Assembly (NCBI RefSeq): GCF_001026905.1 | Contig: NZ_LAQL01000010.1 | Location: 1 to 64,000 of the forward strand | Origin: Kiloniella spongiae | GTDB taxonomy: Bacteria; Pseudomonadota; Alphaproteobacteria; Kiloniellales; Kiloniellaceae | DNA: 64,000 bases | Direction of reading: 5' to 3' | In this document: positions 1-9,486 of the stretch, piece after piece | How the letters are laid out: every line of letters starts with the position of its first letter | How positions within the stretch are numbered: position 1 is the stretch's first letter | The notes under the pieces: generated by a model | Databases searched by the model: none | Told to the model about the DNA's origin: nothing | The model's input: only the letters and a program-made list of their open reading frames with translations | Translations under genes and position numbers: made by a program

Positions 1-44
1 TTCCCGAACTGGCGACATGGTTGCCAAAAGTTATCTTTGGCTAG
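1..44 (+). CDS. C-terminal tail of a TRAP transporter large permease (DctM type), truncated by window edge
   Basis: Reading from base 3, the only frame that closes before the terminator at 71 encodes PELATWLPKVIFG and then a TAG stop. This resembles the last residues of DctM-family TRAP permeases. The complete DctM elsewhere in this window ends FPTLSLWLPALLMD, with the same spacing of Pro, Leu, Trp-Leu-Pro. The terminator that follows agrees with a plus-strand gene ending here. Only 13 residues are visible, so the family call rests on this one short resemblance. Confidence 0.5.
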   Translation, partial: PELATWLPKVIFG

Positions 45-70
45 TACAACACACCAAAGATCTAATAAGA

Positions 71-110
71 AAGCCGCTGAGTTTTATTCTCAGCGGCTTT
101 TTGGTTTTTT
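71..110 (+). terminator. Rho-independent terminator after the truncated permease gene
   Basis: An 11-bp perfect stem, AAGCCGCTGAG at 71-81 pairing with CTCAGCGGCTT at 89-99, has a 7-base loop and is followed by a T-rich run to about 110. It lies 27 bases after the stop codon of the truncated plus-strand gene. Confidence 0.85.
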
Positions 111-229
111 GTTAGCGGGTTTTGAATTTACACTTTATTTATTATCTATAATATTCAATAATTATTTATTCTCTTTTTGTTATTAATTCGAGTATGGTTG
201 TATAAAGCAACTATATTGTAGGCTAAATC

Positions 230-1192
230 ATGTCAAACATGCCCTCGGAAATAGTACAGGATATCCGTGAATATTCGCGTAATCTTGTCCGTGAACTTGG
301 ATTTTTAAATAAGACAATTGCAGGAACAGATCTAACTGCATCTCAAGTGCATGCGCTCGTGGAAATTGAGAAAGCAGGTATAATACATGCGAAAGAACTG
401 TCTGATGTACTCGTATTAGAAAAATCAACAATTAGTCGTTTAATCCAGAAGTTAATCGCGAGAGGAGAGCTTTATGAATCTCCTTCTCCCTCAGATATTC
501 GTAAAAAAATTATTCAACTAACACCTCAAGGCAAAGAAACTGTACAGGAAATAACAAAATTTGCCGAGCATCAGGTCATAGCAGCTATTTTAGATTTACC
601 ACAAGCAAGAAGAATAGAAATAGTACAGGGATTACAGACGTATAGTAATGCACTTAAAGAAAGTCGTTTAGAAGGCGATTTTAAAATACATCAACAAGAA
701 AAAGACCCCATAGAAATTGTGAAAGGTCATAAAGTTGGGTTGATTGGCCGTATCATAGAAATGCACGCACATTATTATTCAAACTTTGCTGGCTTTGATA
801 GTTTCTTTGAAACCACTGTAACCCAAGGTCTTGGTGATTTTTTCCCTCGGTTGGATCACGAGCAAAATGCAATATGGTCGGTTTCTCATTCTAATAAAAT
901 AATTGGATCTATTGCTATTGATGGACAGGATCTGGGCGAAAACGTCGCTCATCTTAGGTGGTTTATCGTTGAGAAGACTGGAAAACACAAAGGCTTGGGG
1001 AAAGCTTTACTGACACATGCTTTAAATTTTTGTGACGAAAAAGGTTTTCGAGAAGTGCATCTCTGGACTTTTAAAGGGTTGGATGCAGCTCGCAGTCTTT
1101 ACGAAAAAAATAACTTTATTTTGGTCGAAGAATATTCGGGTAATCAGTGGGGAAAAAGTGTTATGGAACAAAAATTTATACGACAACGATGA
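230..1192 (+). CDS. MarR-family HTH regulator fused to a GNAT acetyltransferase
   Basis: The 320-residue protein has two parts. Residues about 1-150 form a MarR-type winged helix, with a recognition region reading VLEKSTISRLIQKL followed by a wing near IRKKIIQLTPQGKE. Residues about 165-320 form a GNAT fold with the acetyl-CoA loop around GKHKGLGKALLTHAL and a C-terminal LYEKNNF motif. HTH-GNAT fusions are a known family, but their acetyl acceptor and ligand are mostly unknown. The gene runs in the same direction as the BenE-like permease 40 bases downstream, so it may control that transporter or modify its substrate. That link is inference. The upstream region (111-229) is AT-rich and holds no other gene. 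Confidence 0.85.
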   Translation: MSNMPSEIVQDIREYSRNLVRELGFLNKTIAGTDLTASQVHALVEIEKAGIIHAKELSDVLVLEKSTISRLIQKLIARGELYESPSPSDIRKKIIQLTPQGKETVQEITKFAEHQVIAAILDLPQARRIEIVQGLQTYSNALKESRLEGDFKIHQQEKDPIEIVKGHKVGLIGRIIEMHAHYYSNFAGFDSFFETTVTQGLGDFFPRLDHEQNAIWSVSHSNKIIGSIAIDGQDLGENVAHLRWFIVEKTGKHKGLGKALLTHALNFCDEKGFREVHLWTFKGLDAARSLYEKNNFILVEEYSGNQWGKSVMEQKFIRQR

Positions 1193-1232
1193 TAAACCTT
1201 CTTCCCCATAGTACGTGCAAAGGCAAAGAAAA

Positions 1233-2423
1233 ATGAATTTTTTAAAGGATTTATCATTACAAAGTACATTTATGGGATTGCTGGTCGCCTTTGTGGGATT
1301 TGCCAGTTCCTTTGTTGTTGTGCTTCAGGGAATAAGAGCAGTTGGAGCTTCGGAAGAACAGGCTGCGACCGCTTTAATGATTTTATCTATCGCAATGGGC
1401 TTGTGTGCCATTGTCCTTAGCCTTTATAGCAAGCTTCCTATTAGCGTGGCTTGGTCAACACCCGGCGCGGCACTTTTAGCCAGTACAAGTACAGTACCTG
1501 GCGGTTTTTCGGTTGCGGCTGGATCATTTATTCTCTGTGCTATTTTATTTGTCATTGCCGGCCTCTGGAAACCATTAGGGAAAGCGGTCAATAAAATCCC
1601 GGGAGCTCTTGCCAATGCTATGCTTGCCGGTATTTTGCTCGGTTTATGTTTAGCACCCGTAAAAGCAATTGCTGAAAAACCGTTATTCGGATTATGTATC
1701 CTTTTAACTTGGATTATAGCTGGTCGTATAAATAAATTACTGGCAGTTCCCGCTGCACTTATGGCTTTAATTCTTATTATGATTTTTGGTGTCGATTTTA
1801 CCGCAGCGAGTAAAACCGAGCTGTTCAGCAATATCGTACCTTCATTTACCATGGTTTACCCGGAATTCAGTCTGGCCGGATTAATTGGAATAACCATTCC
1901 TCTTTTTATTGTAACGATGGCTTCGCAAAATGTACCTGGCATTGCGGTCCTCAAAATCCATGACTATACACCAAGTTCTGGGCCTTTGATTGCTTTTACA
2001 GGGGTATTTTCAGGTATCAGCGCTCTTTTTGGCGGTCATGCCGTTAACCTTGCTGCGATTACAGCAGCAATGTGTGCAAGTGAAGATGCGCACCCTGACC
2101 CTACGAAACGCTATTGGTCTGCGGTCATCAGTGGTGTTGGTTATATTGTATTTGGCTTACTTTCTGGCCTCGTGACAACATTCGCGGTTATTGCGCCAAG
2201 TATTTTGATTGCCGCCGTTGCGGGGCTTGCTTTGATTAGCGCCTTTTCCAATGCAGCTCTGGCAGCCTTTAATGATCCTGATAGCAGAGAAGCTTCGGCT
2301 GTTACTTTTCTGATCACAGCGTCCGGCGTCACTTTTTTTGGTATTTCAGGTGCTTTTTGGGGGCTGTTAGCAGGAGGCTTAATTCTCTACATAACTCATG
2401 TATTTTCCTTAAAGAAAAAATAA
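1233..2423 (+). CDS. benE: BenE-family permease (benzoate/H+ symporter type)
   Basis: This inner-membrane protein of about 396 residues has roughly 11-12 hydrophobic segments. It opens with MNFLKDLSLQSTFMGLLVAF, the BenE-family N-terminus, and carries the conserved MASQNVPGIAVL segment and the FGGHAVNLAAITAA motif. BenE proteins are predicted aromatic-acid/proton symporters of the nucleobase-transporter-like superfamily. Substrate specificity varies and cannot be read here. The ATG at 1233 is preferred to an in-frame GTG at 1215 because the family N-terminus begins there. The gene is probably cotranscribed with the MarR-GNAT gene. No benzoate catabolic genes adjoin it, so the substrate may be something else. 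Confidence 0.85.
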   Translation: MNFLKDLSLQSTFMGLLVAFVGFASSFVVVLQGIRAVGASEEQAATALMILSIAMGLCAIVLSLYSKLPISVAWSTPGAALLASTSTVPGGFSVAAGSFILCAILFVIAGLWKPLGKAVNKIPGALANAMLAGILLGLCLAPVKAIAEKPLFGLCILLTWIIAGRINKLLAVPAALMALILIMIFGVDFTAASKTELFSNIVPSFTMVYPEFSLAGLIGITIPLFIVTMASQNVPGIAVLKIHDYTPSSGPLIAFTGVFSGISALFGGHAVNLAAITAAMCASEDAHPDPTKRYWSAVISGVGYIVFGLLSGLVTTFAVIAPSILIAAVAGLALISAFSNAALAAFNDPDSREASAVTFLITASGVTFFGISGAFWGLLAGGLILYITHVFSLKKK

Positions 2424-2457
2424 GAATCCTAAACTTAGATAGGTTATGTAAAACGAT

Positions 2458-2489
2458 AAAGGCGACATCAATATATGATATCGCCTTTA
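2458..2489. terminator. Bidirectional terminator between convergent benE and parC
   Basis: AAAGGCGA at 2458-2465 pairs with TCGCCTTT at 2481-2488, with further partial pairing in the loop. A-rich flank on the left and a T-rich flank on the right would allow it to work for both converging genes. Confidence 0.75.
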
Positions 2490-2492
2490 AAT

Positions 2493-4745
2493 TTAACTGA
2501 ACTTGTTTGTTCGTGGAAAGCCAGTTGGCGGTAAGCGTCCGGCACTTGCTCTACGTCCGTGCCAATCAATGATTTCATTGCGGGTCCACGTGCGCCCAGA
2601 GGTATCACACCAGGTCAGTCCCTCGCCTTTTTCTATACCATTTTTAAAGGTCTTGATGTCCGAGATGCCGCCATCACGGTATTTTTGAAGGATAACACCG
2701 CGTCCTCTGGCCATTTCGGGTAATTCTTCAAGCTTGAAAACGAGCAGCTTTCTGTTCTCACCAATAACTGCCACCATATCATCGTGTTCCCTAATTTGGT
2801 AACAGATGAAAGCACTTGCCCCATCGGCAACATTCAGGACCTGTTTGCCTGTTCGCGTTTGGGCTATGACATCATTTTCGTTAATCTGGAAACCTCTGCC
2901 ATCGGTTGATGCCAATAGCAATTGCTGATCAGGGCGATAAACAAGAATATCGACAATTTCCTGATCATTAGGTAGATCCAGAATAAGGCTTAGCGGTTCA
3001 CCAAAACCACGGCCACCGGGTAGTTTATCGGCGCCCAATGTGTAGAAGCGCCCGTTGCTCGCGAACACGAGAAGTTTGTCAGTTGTTTGAGCAAGGATAG
3101 AGAAACGTCCTGTGTCACCTTCTTTATATTTGGCGTCACTTGTATCTTCCTGATGACCTTTAAGTGCCCGGATCCAGCCCTTTTCTGAACAGAGGATCGT
3201 CAGCGGTTCTTTTTCAATAACGGCTTCAAGTGGAACAATTACGTCGGTTGGTGCATCTGTTACTTCTGTACGGCGCTTTCCAAGTTCCGTTTTCTGGCCA
3301 TAAGCTTTTCGTAAATCTTTGATTTGATTGCCAACAATTTCCCATCGTCGCTCTTCACGAGCCAAAATGTCTTCCAAATCAGCTTTTTCAGCCGTCAGAT
3401 CAGCGTGTTCGTCCTTTATGGCAATCTCTTCGAGTTTTCTCAAAGCACGTAACCGCATATTGAGGATGGCTTCAGCTTGCACTTCAGAAAGAGAGAAACG
3501 CTTCATAAGAGCCTGTTTCGGCTTATCTTCTTCACGGATGATTTTGATAACTTCATCCAGATTAAGATAGGCAATCAAATAACCTTCAAGTACTTCAAGT
3601 CGGAGCGCAATTTTACCTAAACGGAAGTTACTCGCCCGAACAAGGATGACATGCCGATGATCAAGAAACGCCTGTAAAACTTCGCGCAAGTTCATAACGC
3701 GTGGAACTTGATCAGCATCGAGAACGTTCATGTTTAAACTTGCCCGACTTTCCAGTTCGGTCAGCTTAAACAGTGATTCCATTAAAACGACGGGGTCAAC
3801 GTTTCGGCTTTTAGGTTCAAGAACAACGCGAATATCTTCGGCAGACTCATCGCGCACATCATTGAGCAAGAAGAGCTTTTTATTATTAATAAGCTCGGCA
3901 ATTTTCTCAATCAGTTTGGATTTTTGTACCTGAAACGGAATTTCAGTGATAACAATTTGATATTGACCGGCTTTCAGGTCTTCGGTTTCCCATTTAGCCC
4001 GTACCCGGAAAGATCCCCGACCCGTGGTGTAAGCTTGTAAAACGGCATCCCGCCCCTCAACCATTACACCACCCGTTGGGAAATCAGGCCCTGGGATAAA
4101 ATCAATAAGCTTATCAAAACCAACATTCGGGGTTTTGATCATGTAGAGAAGTGCATCACATATTTCGCCAACATTATGTGGCGGTATCGATGTTGCCATG
4201 CCTACGGCAATTCCCTGTGCCCCATTTGCCAGAAGATTGGGAAAGGCAGATGGCAGAATACAAGGTTCGTCAGATTCACCATCGTATGTCGGGCGCATAT
4301 CAACAGTGTCTTGATCAATGTCTCTAAGAAGCTCGCCAGCTATGGCAGTTAGGCGTGCTTCTGTATACCGCATTGCCGCGGCATTATCCCCATCAATATT
4401 ACCAAAGTTGCCCTGGCCATCGATAAGAGGAAACCTAAGCGAAAATTCCTGCGCTAACCTGACAAGGGCATCATAAATTGACTGATCGCCATGAGGATGG
4501 AATTTACCCATGACATCCCCGACAACACGAGCAGACTTTTTAAAACCTGAACCAGGATCAAGTTTTAGCTGTCGCATTGCATAAAGAAGACGTCTATGGA
4601 CAGGTTTCAAACCATCGCGGACATCCGGCAAAGATCTGGACATAATAGTTGATAGTGCATAACTGAGATACCGATCAGAAAGTGCATCAACGAAACGAAT
4701 ATCCCGAATTTCCTGGGACGGAACTCTATCTGAAGAACTGCTCAT
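2493..4745 (-). CDS. parC: DNA topoisomerase IV subunit A
   Basis: ParC is the DNA-breaking subunit of topoisomerase IV, which decatenates daughter chromosomes together with ParE. The 750-residue length suits alphaproteobacterial ParC. The winged-helix region holds the catalytic tyrosine in [11 protein letters not shown] (Tyr127), the tower follows, and the C-terminal part from about residue 500 is the beta-pinwheel. The quinolone-determining loop reads [11 protein letters not shown], so the position equivalent to GyrA Ser83 (Gln88 here) is not serine. The [15 protein letters not shown] string and the C-terminus favour ParC over GyrA. It is the last gene of a long minus-strand housekeeping block, 104 bases after the solute-binding-protein gene. 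Confidence 0.95.
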   Translation of the reverse strand: MSSSSDRVPSQEIRDIRFVDALSDRYLSYALSTIMSRSLPDVRDGLKPVHRRLLYAMRQLKLDPGSGFKKSARVVGDVMGKFHPHGDQSIYDALVRLAQEFSLRFPLIDGQGNFGNIDGDNAAAMRYTEARLTAIAGELLRDIDQDTVDMRPTYDGESDEPCILPSAFPNLLANGAQGIAVGMATSIPPHNVGEICDALLYMIKTPNVGFDKLIDFIPGPDFPTGGVMVEGRDAVLQAYTTGRGSFRVRAKWETEDLKAGQYQIVITEIPFQVQKSKLIEKIAELINNKKLFLLNDVRDESAEDIRVVLEPKSRNVDPVVLMESLFKLTELESRASLNMNVLDADQVPRVMNLREVLQAFLDHRHVILVRASNFRLGKIALRLEVLEGYLIAYLNLDEVIKIIREEDKPKQALMKRFSLSEVQAEAILNMRLRALRKLEEIAIKDEHADLTAEKADLEDILAREERRWEIVGNQIKDLRKAYGQKTELGKRRTEVTDAPTDVIVPLEAVIEKEPLTILCSEKGWIRALKGHQEDTSDAKYKEGDTGRFSILAQTTDKLLVFASNGRFYTLGADKLPGGRGFGEPLSLILDLPNDQEIVDILVYRPDQQLLLASTDGRGFQINENDVIAQTRTGKQVLNVADGASAFICYQIREHDDMVAVIGENRKLLVFKLEELPEMARGRGVILQKYRDGGISDIKTFKNGIEKGEGLTWCDTSGRTWTRNEIIDWHGRRASAGRLPPTGFPRTNKFS

Positions 4746-4849
4746 ATACCCCTCACAAACTCTTGTCTTATTCTACCCAACAGTTCTGTTGAAGCAACTG
4801 TTTGAATGAATAATGAAACGAATAAATGGCTGTTAAGATAAAGAAATCA

Positions 4850-5638
4850 TCATTTTGTGACAGAAGGAGGCGACGTTATAAGTCTTTCCCATAAACCCTC
4901 GTTTTTAATATGGACAAGAGTCTGATCAAAACTATCAATAAACGCCTGCCCAAAGGGTGATTTTTTTGACACTAAAAGGGGGAATTCGGGGCTTGAATCC
5001 ATTATAATAGGTAAAACTTTTAGCTCTTTTTTTAAATGTAGCTTTTCTATAAAACTCGTCGCAACAGGTTCGGCGTGAATGATAATGTCTATTTGTCCCT
5101 GAGCGAGATGTTTCAAGCAGACATCTAGTGTTGGCACGACGAGGTATTTCAGTTTTTTTTTACGATAGAAGACTTTGGCCCATCCGTTTCCCAAGACATC
5201 ACAATATCGCTTTGATTTCAGCGTAGTTGTTATATCTATCTCTGATTTAAATCCGAACTCTTCTTCTGAATTTTTACGAACGATGGGCTGAAAACGTAAA
5301 GGAAATACAACGCTTTGTGAGGCGTGTGAAAATTCCAATCGTTCAGCTGTTGGTGTGGTAATGAAAGCATCAACTTCACCGGATATAACAGCCTGTTGAG
5401 CCCGAGCCCAGGGGAAACCGTGATGTTCAACAGGAATACCCATTCGTTCTTGAATAATACTTTCCATGAGTTGCGGCAGTATACCGGTTACATTATCAGC
5501 TGCGCCAACGGAAATTGGTGCCCATGATTCTGCATAAGCGATTTTGAATGACCGTTGTTTTTTCTCATCAGCCTGCACTGAAAAAGAAAAGCCGGAAAAA
5601 CACCATACAAGGATAAAAAGCACAAAGCTGCGTGCCAA
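4850..5638 (-). CDS. Secreted family 3 solute-binding protein (amino-acid-type periplasmic sensor/binding domain)
   Basis: The protein of about 262 residues has a signal peptide (MARSFVLFILVWCFSGFSF, cleavage near VQA-DE) and one SBP_bac_3-type domain. Recognisable features are the start FKIAYAESWAPIS, the first lobe segment GFPWARAQQAVISGEVDAFI, and QGQIDIIIHAEPVA in the second lobe. A TTG start at 5638 is chosen because a strong GGAGG lies 5 bases before it; an upstream in-frame TTG (5650) has no such site. There are no ABC permease or ATPase genes nearby. It is therefore an orphan binding protein wedged between recO and parC and could be periplasmic or a sensory partner. The ligand is unknown. 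Confidence 0.75.
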   Translation of the reverse strand: MARSFVLFILVWCFSGFSFSVQADEKKQRSFKIAYAESWAPISVGAADNVTGILPQLMESIIQERMGIPVEHHGFPWARAQQAVISGEVDAFITTPTAERLEFSHASQSVVFPLRFQPIVRKNSEEEFGFKSEIDITTTLKSKRYCDVLGNGWAKVFYRKKKLKYLVVPTLDVCLKHLAQGQIDIIIHAEPVATSFIEKLHLKKELKVLPIIMDSSPEFPLLVSKKSPFGQAFIDSFDQTLVHIKNEGLWERLITSPPSVTK

Positions 5639-5706
5639 AATCGCCTCCAATTATCATTAGTGTTACGCATACTATAGTATGCAGGCGTTTTTCACAAATT
5701 ATTAAA

Positions 5707-6420
5707 TTATATAAAGTTCTCTATAAGACGATCACGCACAGAGGGTAGAGATTTATCATGAGGATGAAACAAATGGCGTTCTAAAAAATGTCCTGAGATT
5801 TTTAACCCTTGAGAAATTTCATTTATTCCGCCACCACCTTGTCCTAGTAGAAATAAAGGAAGTGGGAAGAGTTTGTCTTTGTATGGTTCTCCGGCTGCCA
5901 AAGATACTGCTCGGCCTGATTTGGGACTTATGTATGCGAGTTGATCATTATTTCCACCGCCAGCACAAGCACTGAGGTCGATACCAAAGCCAAGAGCGGA
6001 TAATTGAGCCAATTCCCAACGGACGTAAATTTCACCCCAAAAATCACTCTCCAGATGTTCAAGAAGAACCAAAAATCCTTCAAAAAAGGAAGAATTATCT
6101 TCGCGTTCAGGAACTGATTGTTCGCAAATTGCCGCAGCTGATAACAATGCGGCAAGACGTCCTGGCTCATCAAAGAGACGACCAGATATATTATCCAGAA
6201 CTTCGGCATCGTAATGGCCTAAGTGTTCGGATAATCGTCCGCCCCATCGTACATGCAAACGATTGCCCGGTTCGTAAGTGGAACGTTTTTTTATGCTTTG
6301 GCCGCCTCGGACCAAGCCAGCATGACGACCGTGTTCCCGGGTTAATACTTGTGCAACAAGGTCATTTTCGCCAAATGTCCGCGCAGAAAGAAGTATCCCT
6401 TCATCTTCCCAATGTATCAT
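5707..6420 (-). CDS. recO: DNA repair protein RecO
   Basis: RecO helps load RecA onto SSB-coated single-stranded DNA in the RecFOR recombination pathway. The 237-residue protein has the N-terminal OB fold (MIHWEDEGILLSARTFGEND, then EHGRHAGLVRGGQS) and the helical C-terminal domain. The family's zinc-finger region is degenerate here. Only one cysteine survives in LSACAGGGNNDQLAYISPKSG, as in many alphaproteobacterial RecO proteins. The ATG at 6420 is preferred over a GTG one codon upstream because AAGG sits 7 bases before it. It lies 122 bases downstream of era in the rnc-era-recO order usual for Proteobacteria. Confidence 0.93.
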   Translation of the reverse strand: MIHWEDEGILLSARTFGENDLVAQVLTREHGRHAGLVRGGQSIKKRSTYEPGNRLHVRWGGRLSEHLGHYDAEVLDNISGRLFDEPGRLAALLSAAAICEQSVPEREDNSSFFEGFLVLLEHLESDFWGEIYVRWELAQLSALGFGIDLSACAGGGNNDQLAYISPKSGRAVSLAAGEPYKDKLFPLPLFLLGQGGGGINEISQGLKISGHFLERHLFHPHDKSLPSVRDRLIENFI

Positions 6421-6545
6421 CACCCAACCTTAAAAGAACAACAGGTGAACATAGTAGCCACTTCCAAGTTTGAGATCTAGAAAAGAATGCCAGAAGGTAT
6501 TATTGGAAATTATTATCGAAAAATATCAAAAGTGTAGTTTGGCGT

Positions 6546-7502
6546 TTAACTGTTAAAATCCAGCCCCATTTCGCGATATCTTTCGGGGTCGTCAGCCCAT
6601 TTTTCACGCACTTTGACATAGAGAAATAGGTGGACTTTTCGTTCAATCGTTTTTTGTAAATCCTGTTGGGATTTTGATCGGATCAACTTGATTGTTCTGC
6701 CGCCCTTACCTAGACACATTGCTTTGTGTTGTTCTCGTTGAACATAAATAGTCTGTGATATCTTGACACTGCCGTCGTCAAAGTCTTCCCAACTTTCGGT
6801 TTCTACTGTCAGGTTATAGGGAAGTTCGTCATGAAGGTTCAAGAACAGCTTTTCGCGTGTAATTTCTGCTGCAATAGACCTCATAGGGTGATCTGAGAGT
6901 TGATCTTCCGGGTACAGCCACATGCCTTCGGGCACAACGTTGGCTAAATGATCCAATAGGTCGTTTACCCCGTCTCCCTCTTGTGCAGAAATCATGAAAA
7001 TTTCTGAAAAAACACCCATTGCCATGAACTCTTGCGCCAAGGCCAAGAGTTTCTCCGGCTTTATGGAATCAATTTTGTTCAACGCCAAGATTGCTTTGCG
7101 ATCCTGCTTTTCCAACCCGGCTATAATTGCGCGGGTATCTTCGCCGATTTTCTTCTTGGATGCATCGTGCAGGACAACAACAATTTCTGCGTCTCCCGCG
7201 CCCTGCCAGGCTGACGAGACCATGGCGCGTTCAAGACGTTTTTTTGGGGCAAAAATTCCCGGTGTATCGACAAAGATAAGCTGAGCATTCTTGTGCATCG
7301 CGATTCCGCGAATTTGGGACCTGGTGGTTTGCACCTTATGGGTCACAATAGAAACCTTGCCCCCGACCATCCGGTTCATCAAGGTGGACTTTCCGGCATT
7401 CGGTGCACCGATTAGTGCAATAAATCCGCAACTCATATCGGTTGGTAATTCAGCGCCAAGCCCATCATTCACTTCGGAAGGTGTTTCTTTTTTATTCGTC
7501 AT
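6546..7502 (-). CDS. era: GTPase Era (16S rRNA maturation / 30S assembly)
   Basis: Era binds the 3' end of 16S rRNA and couples GTP hydrolysis to small-subunit assembly. The 318-residue protein has a G1 P-loop GAPNAGKST (32-40), a G3 DTPG (79-82) and a G4 NKID (142-145). The C-terminal KH RNA-binding domain has its GKGGRTIK loop. An N-terminal extension of about 22 residues precedes the usual start of the G domain. The gene begins 2 bases after the rnc stop codon, so the two are certainly cotranscribed and probably translationally linked. Confidence 0.96.
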   Translation of the reverse strand: MTNKKETPSEVNDGLGAELPTDMSCGFIALIGAPNAGKSTLMNRMVGGKVSIVTHKVQTTRSQIRGIAMHKNAQLIFVDTPGIFAPKKRLERAMVSSAWQGAGDAEIVVVLHDASKKKIGEDTRAIIAGLEKQDRKAILALNKIDSIKPEKLLALAQEFMAMGVFSEIFMISAQEGDGVNDLLDHLANVVPEGMWLYPEDQLSDHPMRSIAAEITREKLFLNLHDELPYNLTVETESWEDFDDGSVKISQTIYVQREQHKAMCLGKGGRTIKLIRSKSQQDLQKTIERKVHLFLYVKVREKWADDPERYREMGLDFNS

Positions 7503-7504
7503 CG

Positions 7505-8218
7505 TTACATGCCATTTTCACTGATAAACCGTAGGAGTTCTATTGCAGCTTCCTGCTCGCCTTTGCGTTTCGAATTCCCTTGTTTAATGATAGGATCAAG
7601 ACCTTTTACAGAAACCTGAATGTTAAAAATAGGCGCGTGTGGCGGGCCTGAGCGTGAAACTTCTTGGTAGGTTGGTAGCGGTAAACCTCTTCCCTGTGCC
7701 CATTCCTGCAGGGTTGACTTGGCATCCTGTGGAGGCGACAAATCTTGGCTTAAAAGTGGTTTCCAGTTTTTTTCAATAAATCTTTGAACTGTATTATAAC
7801 CAGCATCGAGATAGAGCGCACCTATCAATGCCTCACAGACATCAGCCTGAAGAGCAGGGTTCTCACGTTCGCCGCTTTCCTCTTCACCTTTTGCAAGGAC
7901 AATCAGTTTATCAAAGCCGAGTTTCTGTGCGACAAGCGCAAGTGCTTCACGGCGGACCAAAGCCGTAAAGCGTTTGGCCAAAGAACCTTCGCTCTCTTTT
8001 GGGAAATGGCGCAACAGCATATCGGCAATCACAAGCCCGAGAACACGATCGCCTAAAAACTCCAAGCGTTCATAGCTATCCGCAACAATCAGGTTTCGAC
8101 CGCAGGCACTGGGATGCGTCAACGCCTGCTTCACGAGTTGTGGCTTATCAAATTTATGTTCGAGCTTTCCCGTTACCGCATTTAGATTACGGGAGAGTTT
8201 TTCCTCAGTTGATGCCAT
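7505..8218 (-). CDS. rnc: Ribonuclease III
   Basis: RNase III cleaves double-stranded RNA and starts rRNA precursor processing. The protein of about 237 residues carries the signature ERLEFLGDRVLG with the metal-binding acidic residues. A second acidic site lies in QADVCEALIGALYLDAG. The C-terminal double-stranded RNA-binding domain begins near residue 157 (SPPQDAKSTLQEWAQ). The ATG at 8218 (MASTEEKL) is preferred over an in-frame TTG at 8233. With it, the start overlaps the end of lepB by 14 bases, and the stop is followed immediately by era. This is the conserved lepB-rnc-era-recO order. Confidence 0.95.
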   Translation of the reverse strand: MASTEEKLSRNLNAVTGKLEHKFDKPQLVKQALTHPSACGRNLIVADSYERLEFLGDRVLGLVIADMLLRHFPKESEGSLAKRFTALVRREALALVAQKLGFDKLIVLAKGEEESGERENPALQADVCEALIGALYLDAGYNTVQRFIEKNWKPLLSQDLSPPQDAKSTLQEWAQGRGLPLPTYQEVSRSGPPHAPIFNIQVSVKGLDPIIKQGNSKRKGEQEAAIELLRFISENGM

Positions 8219-8984
8219 TAAAAATGCGTCCAAACCTGATCATTGAAGGCCATTTCCAAATTTCCCACCAATCACCATAATCTTCACCACCATCGTCTCC
8301 ACGATGAGAGAAAAATAGCATATCAGCCCGACCAATAAAGTTTTCGTAAGGTACAGGGCCGACTTCATTTAATACTCGACTATCAGTACTATTATCGCGG
8401 TTATCTCCCATAAAGAAATAATACCCGTTTGGCACGAGATAAGGTCCAAAATTGTCTAAATACCAAGTATCACTTCTTTCCCAAATTAAATGCTTAACAC
8501 CATTGGGTAATGTTTCTTCATATTCTTTAACGTTCAGCGGAGTACCATCTCGACCATCGCCAATTCTGACAAGCTTTCTTGGAACGATTTCATTATTAAT
8601 ATAGAGTTGCCCCTCTTTCACCTGAATTGTATCTCCGGGCAGACCAATCAGACGTTTAATAAAGTCAATGTTAATATCAGTGGGTTTTCTGAAAACAATA
8701 ACATCACCTCGCTCAGGCTCATTGCCAAGAATACGACCTTCGAAAGTATCGCCAAAGATTTTAGCCCCGAACGGGAAAGAGTATTTACTGATCCCGTAAG
8801 AATATTTGGAAACAAAAAGATAATCACCGATCAAGAGTGTCGGCTTCATTGAGCTTGATGGAATATTGAACGGTTCAAACAGAAATGTCCGTACCGTTAA
8901 AGCGATTAACAGTGCATAGACAACTGTTTTGACAACGCCTTCATCTTCTTTTGCTTTTTCCACGTCTTCTGACCCAGTCGTCAT
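8205..8984 (-). CDS. lepB: Signal peptidase I
   Basis: This membrane serine protease removes signal peptides from Sec and Tat substrates on the periplasmic face. The 259-residue protein has one N-terminal membrane segment (about 19-37). The catalytic serine is in IPSSSMKPTL (Ser45), the catalytic lysine in DFIKRLIGLPGD (Lys110), and the late box GDNRDNSTDSR is present. It uses a single membrane anchor with a cytoplasmic N-terminus, the common form outside the two-anchor E. coli type. Its end overlaps the start of rnc, and it follows acpS by 51 bases. Confidence 0.95.
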   Translation of the reverse strand: MTTGSEDVEKAKEDEGVVKTVVYALLIALTVRTFLFEPFNIPSSSMKPTLLIGDYLFVSKYSYGISKYSFPFGAKIFGDTFEGRILGNEPERGDVIVFRKPTDINIDFIKRLIGLPGDTIQVKEGQLYINNEIVPRKLVRIGDGRDGTPLNVKEYEETLPNGVKHLIWERSDTWYLDNFGPYLVPNGYYFFMGDNRDNSTDSRVLNEVGPVPYENFIGRADMLFFSHRGDDGGEDYGDWWEIWKWPSMIRFGRIFNGIN

Positions 8985-9035
8985 TTTGTTAATTCCATCA
9001 TTATATCGATAAGATAAAAATTGTTACCCAGTATC

Positions 9036-9443
9036 TTAACTTTGTTCCGGTACGGCAGAAATAATTACAAAGGCCTGCGCATGCGGATAATCGTCAGATA
9101 TAGTCACATGTAGCTGCGCTGTCATCCCCTGAGGGGTAATATTCTTCAAATGCTCCTGGGCGGCACCTGTGAGTTCAAGAACAGGTTGTCCATTTGTATT
9201 GTTGGTGACGCCAATATCCGTAAAGAGCACACCCTGCCGCCACAAACCTGTACCGAGAGCTTTTGCACAGGCCTCTTTTACGGCAAAACGCTTGGCATAG
9301 GTTGCTGCGGGATTTGGACGAGAAACTGCCCTCTTCTTTTCCGTATCGGTGAAAATGCGTCCAACAAATCGATCTCCGTACGTTTCAAGAGACTTCTCAA
9401 TACGTCTGATATCCACGAGATCATTTCCAATCCCCAATATCAT
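9036..9443 (-). CDS. acpS: Holo-[acyl-carrier-protein] synthase
   Basis: AcpS transfers 4'-phosphopantetheine from CoA to apo-ACP, activating fatty acid synthesis. The 135-residue protein starts MILGIGNDLVDIRRIE, with the conserved Asp of the Mg/CoA site. It contains the FAVKEACAKALGTG motif, with the conserved Glu and Lys, at about residues 53-66. In many Alphaproteobacteria pdxJ lies just upstream of acpS. Here that gene is absent and acpS follows the stringent-response gene directly, 43 bases away. Confidence 0.95.
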   Translation of the reverse strand: MILGIGNDLVDIRRIEKSLETYGDRFVGRIFTDTEKKRAVSRPNPAATYAKRFAVKEACAKALGTGLWRQGVLFTDIGVTNNTNGQPVLELTGAAQEHLKNITPQGMTAQLHVTISDDYPHAQAFVIISAVPEQS

Positions 9444-9486
9444 CTTGATGTCTCAATCCGAGCATTATGATATGTAGAGAGGATGA

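Noticed and set aside
1424-1852. 142-codon minus-strand frame opposite benE
   Set aside because: Antisense shadow of a well-supported membrane protein; its composition reflects the complementary codons.
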